The notes below the pieces were generated by a model. The model did not search any database. It saw nothing but the letters and a program-made list of their open reading frames with translations, and was not told the DNA's origin. A stretch of 64,000 bases of DNA from an uncultured Cellulomonas sp. (lineage in GTDB: Bacteria > Actinomycetota > Actinomycetes > Actinomycetales > Cellulomonadaceae): NCBI RefSeq assembly GCF_947494015.1, contig NZ_CANLTL010000010.1, positions 100,641 to 164,640 of the forward strand, given 5' to 3'. The position numbers and the translations under genes were made by a program. This document shows positions 1 to 7,542 of this stretch, in pieces; positions within the stretch are counted from its first letter, which is position 1, and every line of letters begins with the position of its first letter.

Positions 1-149
1 CCACCGTCGCCCAGGACGCGGCCGGCATCGGCCGCCTCGCCGTCGAGCTGCTGCTCGAGCGGATCGCCGGCACGGCGCCCGAGCCGCGTGCGGTCCGCGT
101 CCCGGCGCAGGTCCGGCACCGCGAGTCCTGCGGGTGCCCGCCCGCCTGA
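1..149 (+). CDS. LacI-family transcriptional regulator, C-terminal end (partial)
   Basis: Only the last 49 codons are present; the gene runs off the left edge and the first whole codon begins at base 3. The translated end has a TVAQD segment, then GRLAVELLLERIAG, then RHRESC just before the stop. This is the usual ending of the periplasmic-binding-protein-like effector domain in LacI/GalR repressors. Such proteins normally bind sugars or sugar derivatives and repress nearby carbohydrate genes. The secreted esterase gene starting at 754 is a possible target, but nothing in the fragment identifies the ligand. Confidence 0.75.
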   Translation, partial: TVAQDAAGIGRLAVELLLERIAGTAPEPRAVRVPAQVRHRESCGCPPA

Positions 150-193
150 CGGGGCGGCGGACGGCGCCTGCCTCGGTGCGCCGCCGCACCCGC

Positions 194-199
194 TAACCT
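194..199 (+). promoter_or_regulatory. -10 element of the tRNA gene
   Basis: TAACCT lies 29 bases before the first base of the tRNA acceptor stem and fits the TANNNT pattern of actinobacterial housekeeping promoters. No convincing -35 hexamer is visible at the expected distance. Confidence 0.45.
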
Positions 200-228
200 G
201 GCCCACGCACCGCGCCCGCGCGGTGCAG

Positions 229-302
229 GCCCCGATAGCCCAACCGGCAGAGGCGTTCGGCTCAAACCCGATCCAGTGTGGGTTCGAATCCCACTCGGGG
301 CA
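229..302 (+). tRNA. tRNA with CAA anticodon (tRNA-Leu), short variable arm
   Basis: The 74-nt cloverleaf has a perfect 7-bp acceptor stem (GCCCCGA with TCGGGGC), a D arm with GG in its loop, a T arm GTGGG-TTCGAAT-CCCAC and discriminator A. The anticodon loop CTCAAAC places CAA at the anticodon, reading the Leu codon UUG. The anticodon stem (TTCGG with CCGAT) has one T-T mismatch at its base. The variable loop is only 5 nt, whereas leucine tRNAs normally carry a long variable arm. CCA is not encoded: A302 is followed by CCC. The tRNA call is secure; the leucine identity rests only on the anticodon. Confidence 0.85.
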
Positions 303-512
303 CCCACCCGCGGCTCGACCTGCGGTGCAGCGACGACCCGCAGCAGGAGCTTCGGTGCCGCGACGACCCCGCCGCTCCGGGCGCGCGGCGCCCGCCGGAA
401 CGGTCGAGCCGGCGTCCGTATCCGGCCCCGCCGATGATCGTGGGCGGCCAACCCTTGCGCTCCCCGGCCTCTCGCCTTAACGATCAGTGCATCGTCACAC
501 CGCACAGCGGTG

Positions 513-554
513 GGCGCCGTCGCGGCGGTCAGCCTTGGCGCCGTCGCGGCGGTC
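513..554. repeat. 18-bp direct repeat, two copies
   Basis: The 18-mer GGCGCCGTCGCGGCGGTC occurs exactly at 513-530 and 537-554, with a 24-bp period. It lies in the long leader region of the esterase gene. No function can be assigned. Confidence 0.7.
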
Positions 555-671
555 GTCCGGCGCCGACCGGAAGAAATTGGCTCGGAACGGCTTTTCCGTG
601 CCCTGCGTGAATCCCCGCACGTGCCCGGTCGCGCCCTTTTGCGCGGCATTTACGCCGGGCTTTCGATTGGC

Positions 672-691
672 TCTTTACGACGTCGTAAAGA
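672..691. promoter_or_regulatory. Perfect 20-bp palindrome, candidate operator
   Basis: The sequence TCTTTACGACGTCGTAAAGA reads the same on both strands and sits 62 bp before the esterase start, in a locally AT-richer stretch. Its size and position suit a dimeric repressor. The LacI-family gene ending at 149 is the nearest regulator, but LacI-type operators usually have a CG centre, and this one is centred on AC/GT. The binding protein is therefore unknown. Confidence 0.55.
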
Positions 692-753
692 ATGCCGTAG
701 CGTGCCGTCGCGGGTGCCTCCCGGTACCCATCAGCCGTTCAAGGGAGAACGTG

Positions 754-2289
754 ATGAGCAGGTTGAGGCACAGACGGTCGGCGGGCGGTGTCAGCGGCGG
801 TGCCGGCCATCGCGACCGGTTCGCGGCGGGCATCGCGAGCGTGGTGCTGGGGCTCGCGATGGTGGTGAGCCTGTCGCCGGGCGTGGCCATGGCCGACGAG
901 GTGGACCTGACCCCGGGTCCGACCGTGGTCCGGGACCTGGACTCCCCGACGGGGTACACCGGGCACTTCGTCCTGCACGACCCGGACGCGACCAGCGTGC
1001 GGTTCGTCGCCGACATCATGCTGCGCAACTGGGCCGATCGCACCGATCCCACCGTCTACTCGCCCTGGGAGTACCGGCCCGGGCTCATGCGCGGTGGCGG
1101 TGCGTACGAGGTGGAGATGACCGAGGTCGGCGACGGGTACTGGGTCACCGACGTCCCCCTGGCCGCTGGGGCGAATCAGTACTGGTTCTACGTCGACGGC
1201 GACACCGCCCTGTGGGTCACCGATCCGGCGAACTCGCCGATCTACGCCCCGGACGGCCTGACCGGCACCGCCCGACGGGCGTTCAACAGGGTCAACGTGC
1301 CGTACGACCCCCAGCGGCAGGCCTACGAGCCCCTCGCAGCGCGGCAGATCGAGAACCCCCGGCCGGACGGCGCCCATGGCAGCTGGAGCTACGTGCCGTT
1401 CCAGATCGGCGGCACCACCCGCACCCTGGGCGTGTACCTGCCGCCCGGGTACGACGCCGACCGGGCCGAGCCCTACAAGACCATCTACATGCAGCACGGC
1501 GGTGGGCAGGACCAGTCCGACTGGATGAACATCGGCAGTGTCCCGGTCATCATGGACAACCTCCTCCAGGACGGCCTCACGGAGCCCGCCGTCGTGGTGA
1601 CGACGAACATCAACTACCTCGGGGACGGCGCGGCCGGGTACCCCAACCTGCGCGAGATCGTCCTGCCCTTCGTCGAATCGCGCTACAACGTCTCGACGGA
1701 CCCGATCGACCGGGCGTTCGCGGGGCTGTCGCTCGGCAGCATCGTCACGCAGAACATCATCAACCACGACCCGACGCTCTTCGGCTTCTACGGCCCCTGG
1801 AGCGGTGGTGTCCGCCTGGACGACACGACGCCGAACCTGGCGGTGCCGTACATCATGTTCGGCGGCGGGGCGTGGGACTTCGGTCTGCCGGATCCGGCGC
1901 GCGTCGACGCACTGGACGACGCCATGATCCAGAACGTCGTGGTCGCCGGCGCGCACGACTTCAACGCGTGGAACCAGCTCTTCACGATCTTCGCCCGGGA
2001 CTACCTGTGGAAGCCCGAGGTCTTCGTCCTCGGTGAGATCGACGACCTGCGGGCCGGTGTCGCGGGCACGACCCTCAACGCGGGGCTGCGCCGGTCCCTG
2101 ACGGTCAAGCTCGACCAGGCCGCCCGCTTGATGGCGATGGGCCGCACCAGCATGGTCGACGCGCCGCTGCACGGGTTCGTCGTCCAGCTCGAGGGTCTGG
2201 CGACCGCCGGGCGGGTGAGCGAGGCCGACGCCGCCGAGCTCGTGGGGGCCGCCGAGAAGATCACCGTCAACGTCGAGCACTGGCAGTAG
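754..2289 (+). CDS. Secreted CE1-like esterase with C-terminal FIMAH-like domain
   Basis: This is a 511-residue exported alpha/beta-hydrolase of the esterase-D / carbohydrate esterase 1 type, likely cleaving acyl esters on plant polysaccharides. A signal peptide covers about residues 1-47 (cleavage near AMA-DE). A beta-sandwich domain resembling glycogen-branching N-terminal or CBM48 folds covers about 60-180, and the esterase about 205-420. The nucleophile is Ser326 in GLSLGS and the His is His401 in GAHDFNAW; Asp375 is a likely acid. The last 85 residues resemble the helical FIMAH domain of secreted Gram-positive hydrolases. ATG 754 was chosen because AGGGAG (742-747) is well spaced; GTG 751 is possible. 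The substrate is not known. Confidence 0.75.
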   Translation: MSRLRHRRSAGGVSGGAGHRDRFAAGIASVVLGLAMVVSLSPGVAMADEVDLTPGPTVVRDLDSPTGYTGHFVLHDPDATSVRFVADIMLRNWADRTDPTVYSPWEYRPGLMRGGGAYEVEMTEVGDGYWVTDVPLAAGANQYWFYVDGDTALWVTDPANSPIYAPDGLTGTARRAFNRVNVPYDPQRQAYEPLAARQIENPRPDGAHGSWSYVPFQIGGTTRTLGVYLPPGYDADRAEPYKTIYMQHGGGQDQSDWMNIGSVPVIMDNLLQDGLTEPAVVVTTNINYLGDGAAGYPNLREIVLPFVESRYNVSTDPIDRAFAGLSLGSIVTQNIINHDPTLFGFYGPWSGGVRLDDTTPNLAVPYIMFGGGAWDFGLPDPARVDALDDAMIQNVVVAGAHDFNAWNQLFTIFARDYLWKPEVFVLGEIDDLRAGVAGTTLNAGLRRSLTVKLDQAARLMAMGRTSMVDAPLHGFVVQLEGLATAGRVSEADAAELVGAAEKITVNVEHWQ

Positions 2290-2292
2290 CCG

Positions 2293-2362
2293 ACCGCGGA
2301 CGCAGCGGCGCCGGCCCCCGTCGGATCCTCCGACGGCGGCCGGCGTCTGCTGCGTCCGCGGT
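2293..2362 (+). terminator. Long hairpin after the esterase gene
   Basis: A 14-bp outer stem pairs 2293-2306 with 2349-2362 (ACCGCGGACGCAGC with GCTGCGTCCGCGGT). Inner stems CGCCGGCC/GGCCGGCG and CCGTCGGA/TCCGACGG follow. It begins four bases after the stop codon. There is no U-tract, as is common in GC-rich actinobacteria. Confidence 0.75.
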
Positions 2363-2444
2363 GCCACCGCGGCGGGGCGACGGAGGGGGCCACGGTGTGG
2401 CACACGCGACGTGGGACTTCACGTGCCGGGTCGGTGCACGCCGT

Positions 2445-2450
2445 TAAGGT
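2445..2450 (+). promoter_or_regulatory. -10 box of pdtaR, leaderless arrangement
   Basis: TAAGGT ends six bases before GTG 2457, so transcription would begin at or next to the start codon. This arrangement decides the start in favour of 2457 over GTG 2451. Confidence 0.5.
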
Positions 2451-2456
2451 GTGCCG

Positions 2457-3140
2457 GTGACCACCAGCGACCCGGACCAGAGCGCGACACCCGCCGTGCC
2501 GCTCGACCTGCCGCCCCTGCTCGACCAGCCGGCCGACGCCGCCCCGGCCAGGGCCGAGCGTCCCGCACGCCGCGCCGTCGTCGCCGAGGACGAGGCCCTC
2601 ATCCGCATGGACGTCGTCGAGACGCTGCGCGAGGCCGGGTTCGACGTCGTCGGCGAGGCCGGCGACGGCGAGACCGCGGTCCAGCTCGCCACGGACCTGC
2701 GGCCCGACGTGGTCGTGATGGACGTCAAGATGCCCGTCCTGGACGGGATCTCGGCCGCCGAGCGCATCGGCAAGGCGCACCTGGCCCCGGTCGTGCTGCT
2801 GACCGCCTTCTCGCAGACCGAGCTCGTCGAGCGGGCCCGGGACGCGGGCGCGATGGCCTACGTCGTCAAGCCGTTCAGCCCGGCGGACCTGCTGCCCGCG
2901 CTGGAGATCGCCATCTCCCGCTACGCCCAGATCTCCGCCCTGGAGTCCGAGGTCGCCGACCTCGCCGAGCGGTTCGAGACCCGCAAGCGGGTGGACCGCG
3001 CCAAGGGCCTGCTCATGACGAAGATGGGCCTGTCCGAGCCGGAGTCGTTCCGCTGGATCCAGAAGACCTCGATGGACCGTCGCCTGACCATGCGCGAGGT
3101 GGCCGACGCCGTCATCGAGCAGGTCGGCGGCGGCAGCTGA
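2457..3140 (+). CDS. pdtaR: ANTAR-domain response regulator (PdtaR type)
   Basis: This 227-residue response regulator acts by binding RNA rather than DNA. After a Pro/Ala-rich lead of about 40 residues comes a receiver domain with acidic residues in VVAEDEAL, the phospho-acceptor Asp in VVVMDVKMP and the switch Lys in VVKPFSP. The C-terminal third is an ANTAR domain (KRVDRAKGLLMTKMGLSEPE, then REVADAVI), known to promote antitermination by binding paired hairpins. In actinobacteria its partner is the histidine kinase PdtaS, which is not in this window. It is a single gene bounded by strong hairpins on both sides. Confidence 0.9.
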   Translation: MTTSDPDQSATPAVPLDLPPLLDQPADAAPARAERPARRAVVAEDEALIRMDVVETLREAGFDVVGEAGDGETAVQLATDLRPDVVVMDVKMPVLDGISAAERIGKAHLAPVVLLTAFSQTELVERARDAGAMAYVVKPFSPADLLPALEIAISRYAQISALESEVADLAERFETRKRVDRAKGLLMTKMGLSEPESFRWIQKTSMDRRLTMREVADAVIEQVGGGS

Positions 3141-3163
3141 CACCGTCGCGCTCGCACACCGGC

Positions 3164-3197
3164 CGAGCCCGGTCCCCCGGACGGGGGACCGGGCTCG
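3164..3197 (+). terminator. Terminator after pdtaR
   Basis: A perfect 16-bp stem CGAGCCCGGTCCCCCG / CGGGGGACCGGGCTCG has a two-base loop and is followed shortly by a TTT run at 3203-3205. It begins 24 bases after the pdtaR stop. Confidence 0.9.
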
Positions 3198-3346
3198 CGC
3201 CGTTTGGTCACAAGTCCGCAACGACGCGGCGTGAGATGGTCGGCGTCACATCGTGGACACATCGACCGGGTACGTTTCCGCCAACAGTCCGGGACCGCCG
3301 TCTGCGCGGCCCGAGCCGAGCAGTACTCAGCAGAGGAGTACCCCGA

Positions 3347-4621
3347 ATGAAGCGTTCGACCCACGCAGTGCGCGCCGCGGCCCTCGCGGGCACGGTCGCC
3401 CTGGTCCTGACGGCGTGCGCCGGCAACGACGACGGCGGCACGGACACCGACCCGGCCACGGGTGAGGAGACCACCGCGAGCGGTGAGCCGCTGGTCATCG
3501 GCTCGCTGCTGCCGGTGACCGGCTCGCTCGCCTTCCTCGGCCCGCCCGAGATCGCCGGCGTCGACCTGGCGGTCCAGGAGATCAACGAGGCCGGCGGCGT
3601 GCTCGACCAGGACGTCGAGATCATCCACGCCGACTCCTCCGACGCCGAGAACGCGGAGGTCGCGACGCAGTCGGTCACCGACCTGATCAGCCAGGACGTG
3701 TCGGTGATCATCGGTGCCGCCTCGTCGTCGGTGACCCTCAACGTCGTCGACGACATCACCGGCGCCGAGATCGTGCAGATCTCCCCGGCGAACACCTCGA
3801 CCCAGCTGTCCGGGTACGACCCGTACTACTTCCGGACGGCGCCGTCGGACGTGCTGCAGGGCCGCGCGCTCGGCAACCTCCTCGCGCAGGACGGCCACGC
3901 CACCGTGGGCTTCCTCGTCTTCAACGACGACTACGGCATCACGCTGCGCGACCAGGCCAAGGAGGCGTACGAGGCCGCGGGCGGCACCGTCGTCTACGGC
4001 AACCCGGGACAGGAGTTCGACCCCGCGTCCGACGACGTCATCGCCTCCGTGGTCACGGCGGCACTGGCGACGAACCCGGACGCACTCGTCGTGATCTCGT
4101 TCGACCAGACCAAGCTGCTGGTGCCGGCCCTGGCCGCGGCCGGGTTCGACACCTCCAAGCTCTACTTCGTCGACGGCAACCTCGCCGACTACAGCTCGGA
4201 CTTCGAGGCGGGCGTGCTCGAGGGCTCCAAGGGCACGCTGCCCGGCGCCAACGCCGCCGGCGAGTTCCGCGAGCGCCTGCTCGAGGTCGACCCGGACCTG
4301 ACCGACTTCGCCTACTCGGCCGAGTCGTACGACGCGGTCATCCTGTCCGCCCTCGCCGCGGTCCGGGGCGAGGGCACCGACGGGCCGACCATCCAGGAGA
4401 ACCTGGCCGCGGTCTCCGGGGCGGACGGCGGCACGGAGTGCTCCGGCTTCGCCGAGTGCGCCGAGCTGATCCGCGACGGCGAGGACATCGACTACACGGC
4501 GGTCTCCGGTGCCGGCCCGTTCAACGAGGACAACGACCCCTCGGCCGCACTGATCGGCATCTACCAGTACGGCCCGGACAACACCTACACCTGGGTGTCC
4601 GAGGTCCCCGGCGAGCTCTAG
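3347..4621 (+). CDS. livJ: Branched-chain amino-acid ABC transporter substrate-binding lipoprotein
   Basis: This is a 424-residue periplasmic-binding protein of the Leu/Ile/Val type, anchored as a lipoprotein outside the membrane. The N-terminus MKRSTHAVRAAALAG is followed by a hydrophobic stretch and the lipobox LTAC at about residues 23-26. The mature part has the two-lobed type-1 fold: LVIGSLLPVTGSLAFLGP at the ligand pocket start, then VIIGAASSSVTL and VVISFDQT. AGAGGAGT at 3332-3339 supports the ATG. The gene is monocistronic on plus; the permeases and ATPases lie convergently on minus (4776-8982). Ligand range within the Leu/Ile/Val/amide family cannot be read from sequence. Confidence 0.9.
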   Translation: MKRSTHAVRAAALAGTVALVLTACAGNDDGGTDTDPATGEETTASGEPLVIGSLLPVTGSLAFLGPPEIAGVDLAVQEINEAGGVLDQDVEIIHADSSDAENAEVATQSVTDLISQDVSVIIGAASSSVTLNVVDDITGAEIVQISPANTSTQLSGYDPYYFRTAPSDVLQGRALGNLLAQDGHATVGFLVFNDDYGITLRDQAKEAYEAAGGTVVYGNPGQEFDPASDDVIASVVTAALATNPDALVVISFDQTKLLVPALAAAGFDTSKLYFVDGNLADYSSDFEAGVLEGSKGTLPGANAAGEFRERLLEVDPDLTDFAYSAESYDAVILSALAAVRGEGTDGPTIQENLAAVSGADGGTECSGFAECAELIRDGEDIDYTAVSGAGPFNEDNDPSAALIGIYQYGPDNTYTWVSEVPGEL

Positions 4622-4630
4622 GCCCGCCGT

Positions 4631-4681
4631 CACGCCGAAGGGCCCGGTCGGGGACGGATCCCGACCGGGCCCTTCGGCGTG
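4631..4681. terminator. Bidirectional terminator between livJ and livF
   Basis: A perfect 22-bp stem (4631-4652 with 4660-4681) has a 7-base loop GACGGAT. It lies between two converging units, so it can end livJ on plus and the livHMGF operon on minus. Confidence 0.9.
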
Positions 4682-4775
4682 CTCCCTCGCACGCCGACCT
4701 GCACGCCGCCCGCAGCCACCCGCCCGCCCGTCGGCCGCGCGCCTGTGCGGGCGTGCGTGGTGGGGTGCAGCGCGC

Positions 4776-5567
4776 TCAGCCGCGCTTGTCCGCCTCCTCG
4801 ACGTCCGTGGCCAGCGTGCCGAGGTAGAGCTCGATCACCTTGGGGTCGTGCATGAGCTCGCGGCCGGGGCCGGAGTACGCGTTGCGCCCCTGGTCCAGGA
4901 CGTACGCCCGGTCGCAGATCTGCAGGCAGCGCCGCGCGTTCTGCTCGACGATGACGATCGACACGCCGGCCTTGTTGATCTTGCGGGTGCGGATGAAGGT
5001 CTCGTCCTGGCGCACCGGGGACAGCCCCGCCGACGGCTCGTCGAGCAGCAGCACCGACGGGTCCATCATGAGCGCCCGGGCCATGGCCACCATCTGCCGC
5101 TCGCCGCCGGAGAGCGAGCCCGCACGTTGCTTGCGCCGGTCCCCGAGGCTCGGGAACAGGTCGACGATGAAGTCGAACCGCTCGGCGAAGCGCTTGGGGG
5201 CCTGGAACAGCCCCATCTGGAGGTTCTCCTCGATGGTCAGCGACGGGAACACGTTGTTGTTCTGCGGGACGAACCCGACCCCGCGCCGCACGAGGGAGTC
5301 GGCGCGGTGGTTGGTGATGTCCTCCCCGTCCAGGACCACCGAGCCGGACCGCACGCTCACCAGCCCGAACAGCGCCTTGAGCAGGGTGGACTTGCCGGCG
5401 CCGTTGGGCCCGATGATCCCGATCAGCTCGCCGGGGTGCACCACGAGGTTGCACCCGCCCAGGATGTCGACGCCGGGCAGGTAGCCCGCGACGAGGTCGA
5501 CGGCGGCCAGCAGCGGCTCACCGGCCGGCGCGCCCCGGTGCGTGGTGTCGGTCGCCTCGGTCGTCAT
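4776..5567 (-). CDS. livF: Branched-chain amino-acid ABC transporter ATP-binding protein
   Basis: This 263-residue ABC ATPase is the second nucleotide-binding subunit of the Liv importer. It has Walker A GPNGAGKST, signature LSGGERQMVAMARALM, Walker B LLLDEPSAG and an H-loop region where the usual His is Gln/Asn (VEQNARRCL), which is normal for LivF. Its ATG overlaps the livG stop as ATGA, so it is translationally coupled. It is the last gene of the minus-strand operon livH-livM-livG-livF and ends 95 bases from the shared terminator. Confidence 0.92.
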   Translation of the reverse strand: MTTEATDTTHRGAPAGEPLLAAVDLVAGYLPGVDILGGCNLVVHPGELIGIIGPNGAGKSTLLKALFGLVSVRSGSVVLDGEDITNHRADSLVRRGVGFVPQNNNVFPSLTIEENLQMGLFQAPKRFAERFDFIVDLFPSLGDRRKQRAGSLSGGERQMVAMARALMMDPSVLLLDEPSAGLSPVRQDETFIRTRKINKAGVSIVIVEQNARRCLQICDRAYVLDQGRNAYSGPGRELMHDPKVIELYLGTLATDVEEADKRG

Positions 5568-6553
5568 CGCGTCCCCTCCGGGGTGGTGTCGGTCGCGCCG
5601 GGCGCGGGCTCCGCCTCGTCGAGCAGCGAGTCGTCGCCGAGGTCGGTGCCGTGGTGGGCGCCGAGGTAGGCGTCGATCACGGCCTGGTCGTTCATCACCG
5701 ACTGCGGCGGACCCTCGGCCACGATGCGGCCCTCGGCCATGACCACCACCCAGTCCGAGATGTGCCGGACCATGTGCATGTCGTGCTCGACGAACAGCAC
5801 CGTGGTGCCCTCGTCCCGCAGCGACTGGATGTGCCCGAGCAGCGACTGCGTCAGCGCGGGGTTCACCCCGGCCATCGGCTCGTCCAGCATGACCATCGTC
5901 GGCTTGCTCATCAGCGCCCGGGCCATCTCGAGCAGCTTGCGCTGGCCGCCGGACAGGCTGCCGGCGAAGTCGTCGCGCTTGGTGTCCAGCTTGAACCGCG
6001 CCAGGAGCTCCTCGGCCTGCGCGGTGATCTCTCGCTCCCGGGACCGCCACAGCCCCGGGATGAGCGCTGCACCGAGGTTCTCGCCGGGCTGCCCGGTCGC
6101 GCCCAGCCGCATGTTCTCGATCACGGTCATCCGGCTCAGCGCCTTGGTGAGCTGGAACGTGCGCACCATCCCGGACCGCGACACCTTCGCCGCCGGGGTC
6201 CCCGACAGGGAGCGGCCCTCGAACGTCCAGGTGCCGGTGCTCGGCTTGTCGAAGCCGGTGAGCAGGTTGAACAGGGTGGTCTTGCCGGCCCCGTTGGGGC
6301 CGATCAGCGCGGTGATCGCGCCACGCTCGACCTCGAGGTGGTCGACGTCGACCGCGGTCATGCCACCGAAGTGCCGGGTGACGTGGTCGGCGACGACGAT
6401 GGGGTCGGGCTTGGGGACGCCCGGGACGCGGTCCAGGCCGGCGAACCGGTCGCGCAGCTCGTCCGCGCGGCTGGGGACCGCCACGGCCGTCGCGCCGTGC
6501 GTCGTGGGGGCGCCGGCCTCGTCGGGCTGGCGGTGGCTGCGGTCAGTGGGCAT
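5564..6553 (-). CDS. livG: Branched-chain amino-acid ABC transporter ATP-binding protein
   Basis: This 329-residue ABC ATPase pairs with LivF. It has Walker A GPNGAGKTT, signature SLSGGQRKLLEMARALM, Walker B VMLDEPMAG and H-loop VEHDMHMV. An N-terminal extension of about 50 residues before the ABC core (DPIVVADHVTRHFGG) and an acidic C-terminal tail make it longer than the usual 255-residue LivG. The start overlaps the livM end by 11 bp. It couples ATP hydrolysis to amino-acid import at the inner face of the membrane. Confidence 0.92.
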   Translation of the reverse strand: MPTDRSHRQPDEAGAPTTHGATAVAVPSRADELRDRFAGLDRVPGVPKPDPIVVADHVTRHFGGMTAVDVDHLEVERGAITALIGPNGAGKTTLFNLLTGFDKPSTGTWTFEGRSLSGTPAAKVSRSGMVRTFQLTKALSRMTVIENMRLGATGQPGENLGAALIPGLWRSREREITAQAEELLARFKLDTKRDDFAGSLSGGQRKLLEMARALMSKPTMVMLDEPMAGVNPALTQSLLGHIQSLRDEGTTVLFVEHDMHMVRHISDWVVVMAEGRIVAEGPPQSVMNDQAVIDAYLGAHHGTDLGDDSLLDEAEPAPGATDTTPEGTR

Positions 6554-7529
6554 TGATCGCCAGCTCCTTCTTGTCGCCGAGCATCCCTTGCGGTCGGAAG
6601 ATCACCAGCAGCATGAGCGTGACGCCCACGACGATCCAGCCGAACTGCTCGATCTGCTGGGTCCCCATGACCTCGGCCGGGACCGTCGACCGCATGACCG
6701 ACTTGATCAGCAGCAGCGCGCCCCAGAAGATCATCGACCCGAGCACCGGGCCGAACACGGTGGCGGCCCCGCCGAGCAGCAGGATCGTCCACACGAAGAA
6801 CGTCATGGGACGCCCCATGGAGTCCGGTTGGACCGCTCGGGGCAGCACGTAGATGATCCCCGCCACCGCGCCGATCACCCCACCGAGCACGAGCGCCTGC
6901 ATCTTGTACGCGTACACGTTCTTGCCCAGCGACCGGACGGCGTCCTCGTCCTCACGGATGCCCTTCAGCACGCGGCCCCACGGGCTGTTCTTCAGCCGCC
7001 ACACCAGCAGGCAGGCCAGGGCCACCAGCACCCAGCCGACGATCCGGATCCACCACGAGTTCGAGGAGTTGTTGGAGTACTCCAGCGGGCCGATGGCGGT
7101 GTTGCCGTCCGGGAACGGCGACAGCGCCTGGAACGACTCCTTGTAGCTGTTCCCGCGCAGGCCCGAGGACGCGCCGGTGAGGTCGGTCAGGGCCGTCGAG
7201 CGCCCGATGATGCGCACGATCTCGGCGGCCGCGATGGTGACGATCGCGAGGTAGTCGCCGCGCAGCTTGAGGGTGGGGATCCCCAGGACGAGGCCGAAGA
7301 CGACCGCGCACGCGATCGCGACCAGCAGCGCTGCCCAGATCGGCCAGCCCGCGATGGTCGAGATCGCGAAGCCGTAGGCGCCCAGGAGCATGAATCCCGC
7401 CTGGCCGAAGTTCAGCAGGCCGGTCAGGCCGAAGTGAACGTTGAGGCCGATCGCGGCGAGGGCGTACGCGGCCGTGGTGGGGGCGACGAGCTCGCCCACG
7501 ACGTTGGTGAGGATCCGGGTCCAGTCCAT
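6543..7529 (-). CDS. livM: Branched-chain amino-acid ABC transporter permease
   Basis: This is a 328-residue polytopic membrane protein with the LivM hallmark near the start, GLNVHFGLTGLLNFGQAGFM. A cytoplasmic coupling loop (WGRVLKGIREDEDAVRSLGK) contacts the ATPase. It forms the channel with LivH. The gene follows livH after a 13-base gap and overlaps livG by 11 bp. It carries a fairly long extracellular loop (about residues 75-130, STALTDLTGASSGLRG onward), as is common in actinobacterial LivM. Confidence 0.92.
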   Translation of the reverse strand: MDWTRILTNVVGELVAPTTAAYALAAIGLNVHFGLTGLLNFGQAGFMLLGAYGFAISTIAGWPIWAALLVAIACAVVFGLVLGIPTLKLRGDYLAIVTIAAAEIVRIIGRSTALTDLTGASSGLRGNSYKESFQALSPFPDGNTAIGPLEYSNNSSNSWWIRIVGWVLVALACLLVWRLKNSPWGRVLKGIREDEDAVRSLGKNVYAYKMQALVLGGVIGAVAGIIYVLPRAVQPDSMGRPMTFFVWTILLLGGAATVFGPVLGSMIFWGALLLIKSVMRSTVPAEVMGTQQIEQFGWIVVGVTLMLLVIFRPQGMLGDKKELAINAH

Positions 7530-7542
7530 GGGTGAGACCTCG

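Larger units (their letters stand above)
303..753. other. Gene-free stretch between the tRNA and the esterase gene
   Basis: No credible coding sequence is seen here; the open frames crossing it lack start signals and are shadows of GC-rich DNA. It contains an 18-bp direct repeat (513-554) and a drop in GC content from about 570 to 700. It also holds a perfect 20-bp palindrome (672-691) and a Shine-Dalgarno AGGGAG at 742-747. A possible promoter is TTTACG (674-679) and TAGCGT (698-703), 18 bp apart and overlapping the palindrome; this is weakly supported. Confidence 0.5.

Noticed and set aside
229..302. The tRNA as an integration hotspot with an adjoining genomic island.
   Set aside because: No integrase, no repeated tRNA 3' end and no change in composition were found nearby.
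487..753. Extending the esterase upstream to an ATG at 487, giving 600 residues.
   Set aside because: The extra 89 residues lie ahead of a normal signal peptide and a good ribosome site, and cover the palindrome and repeat region; they are not plausible protein.
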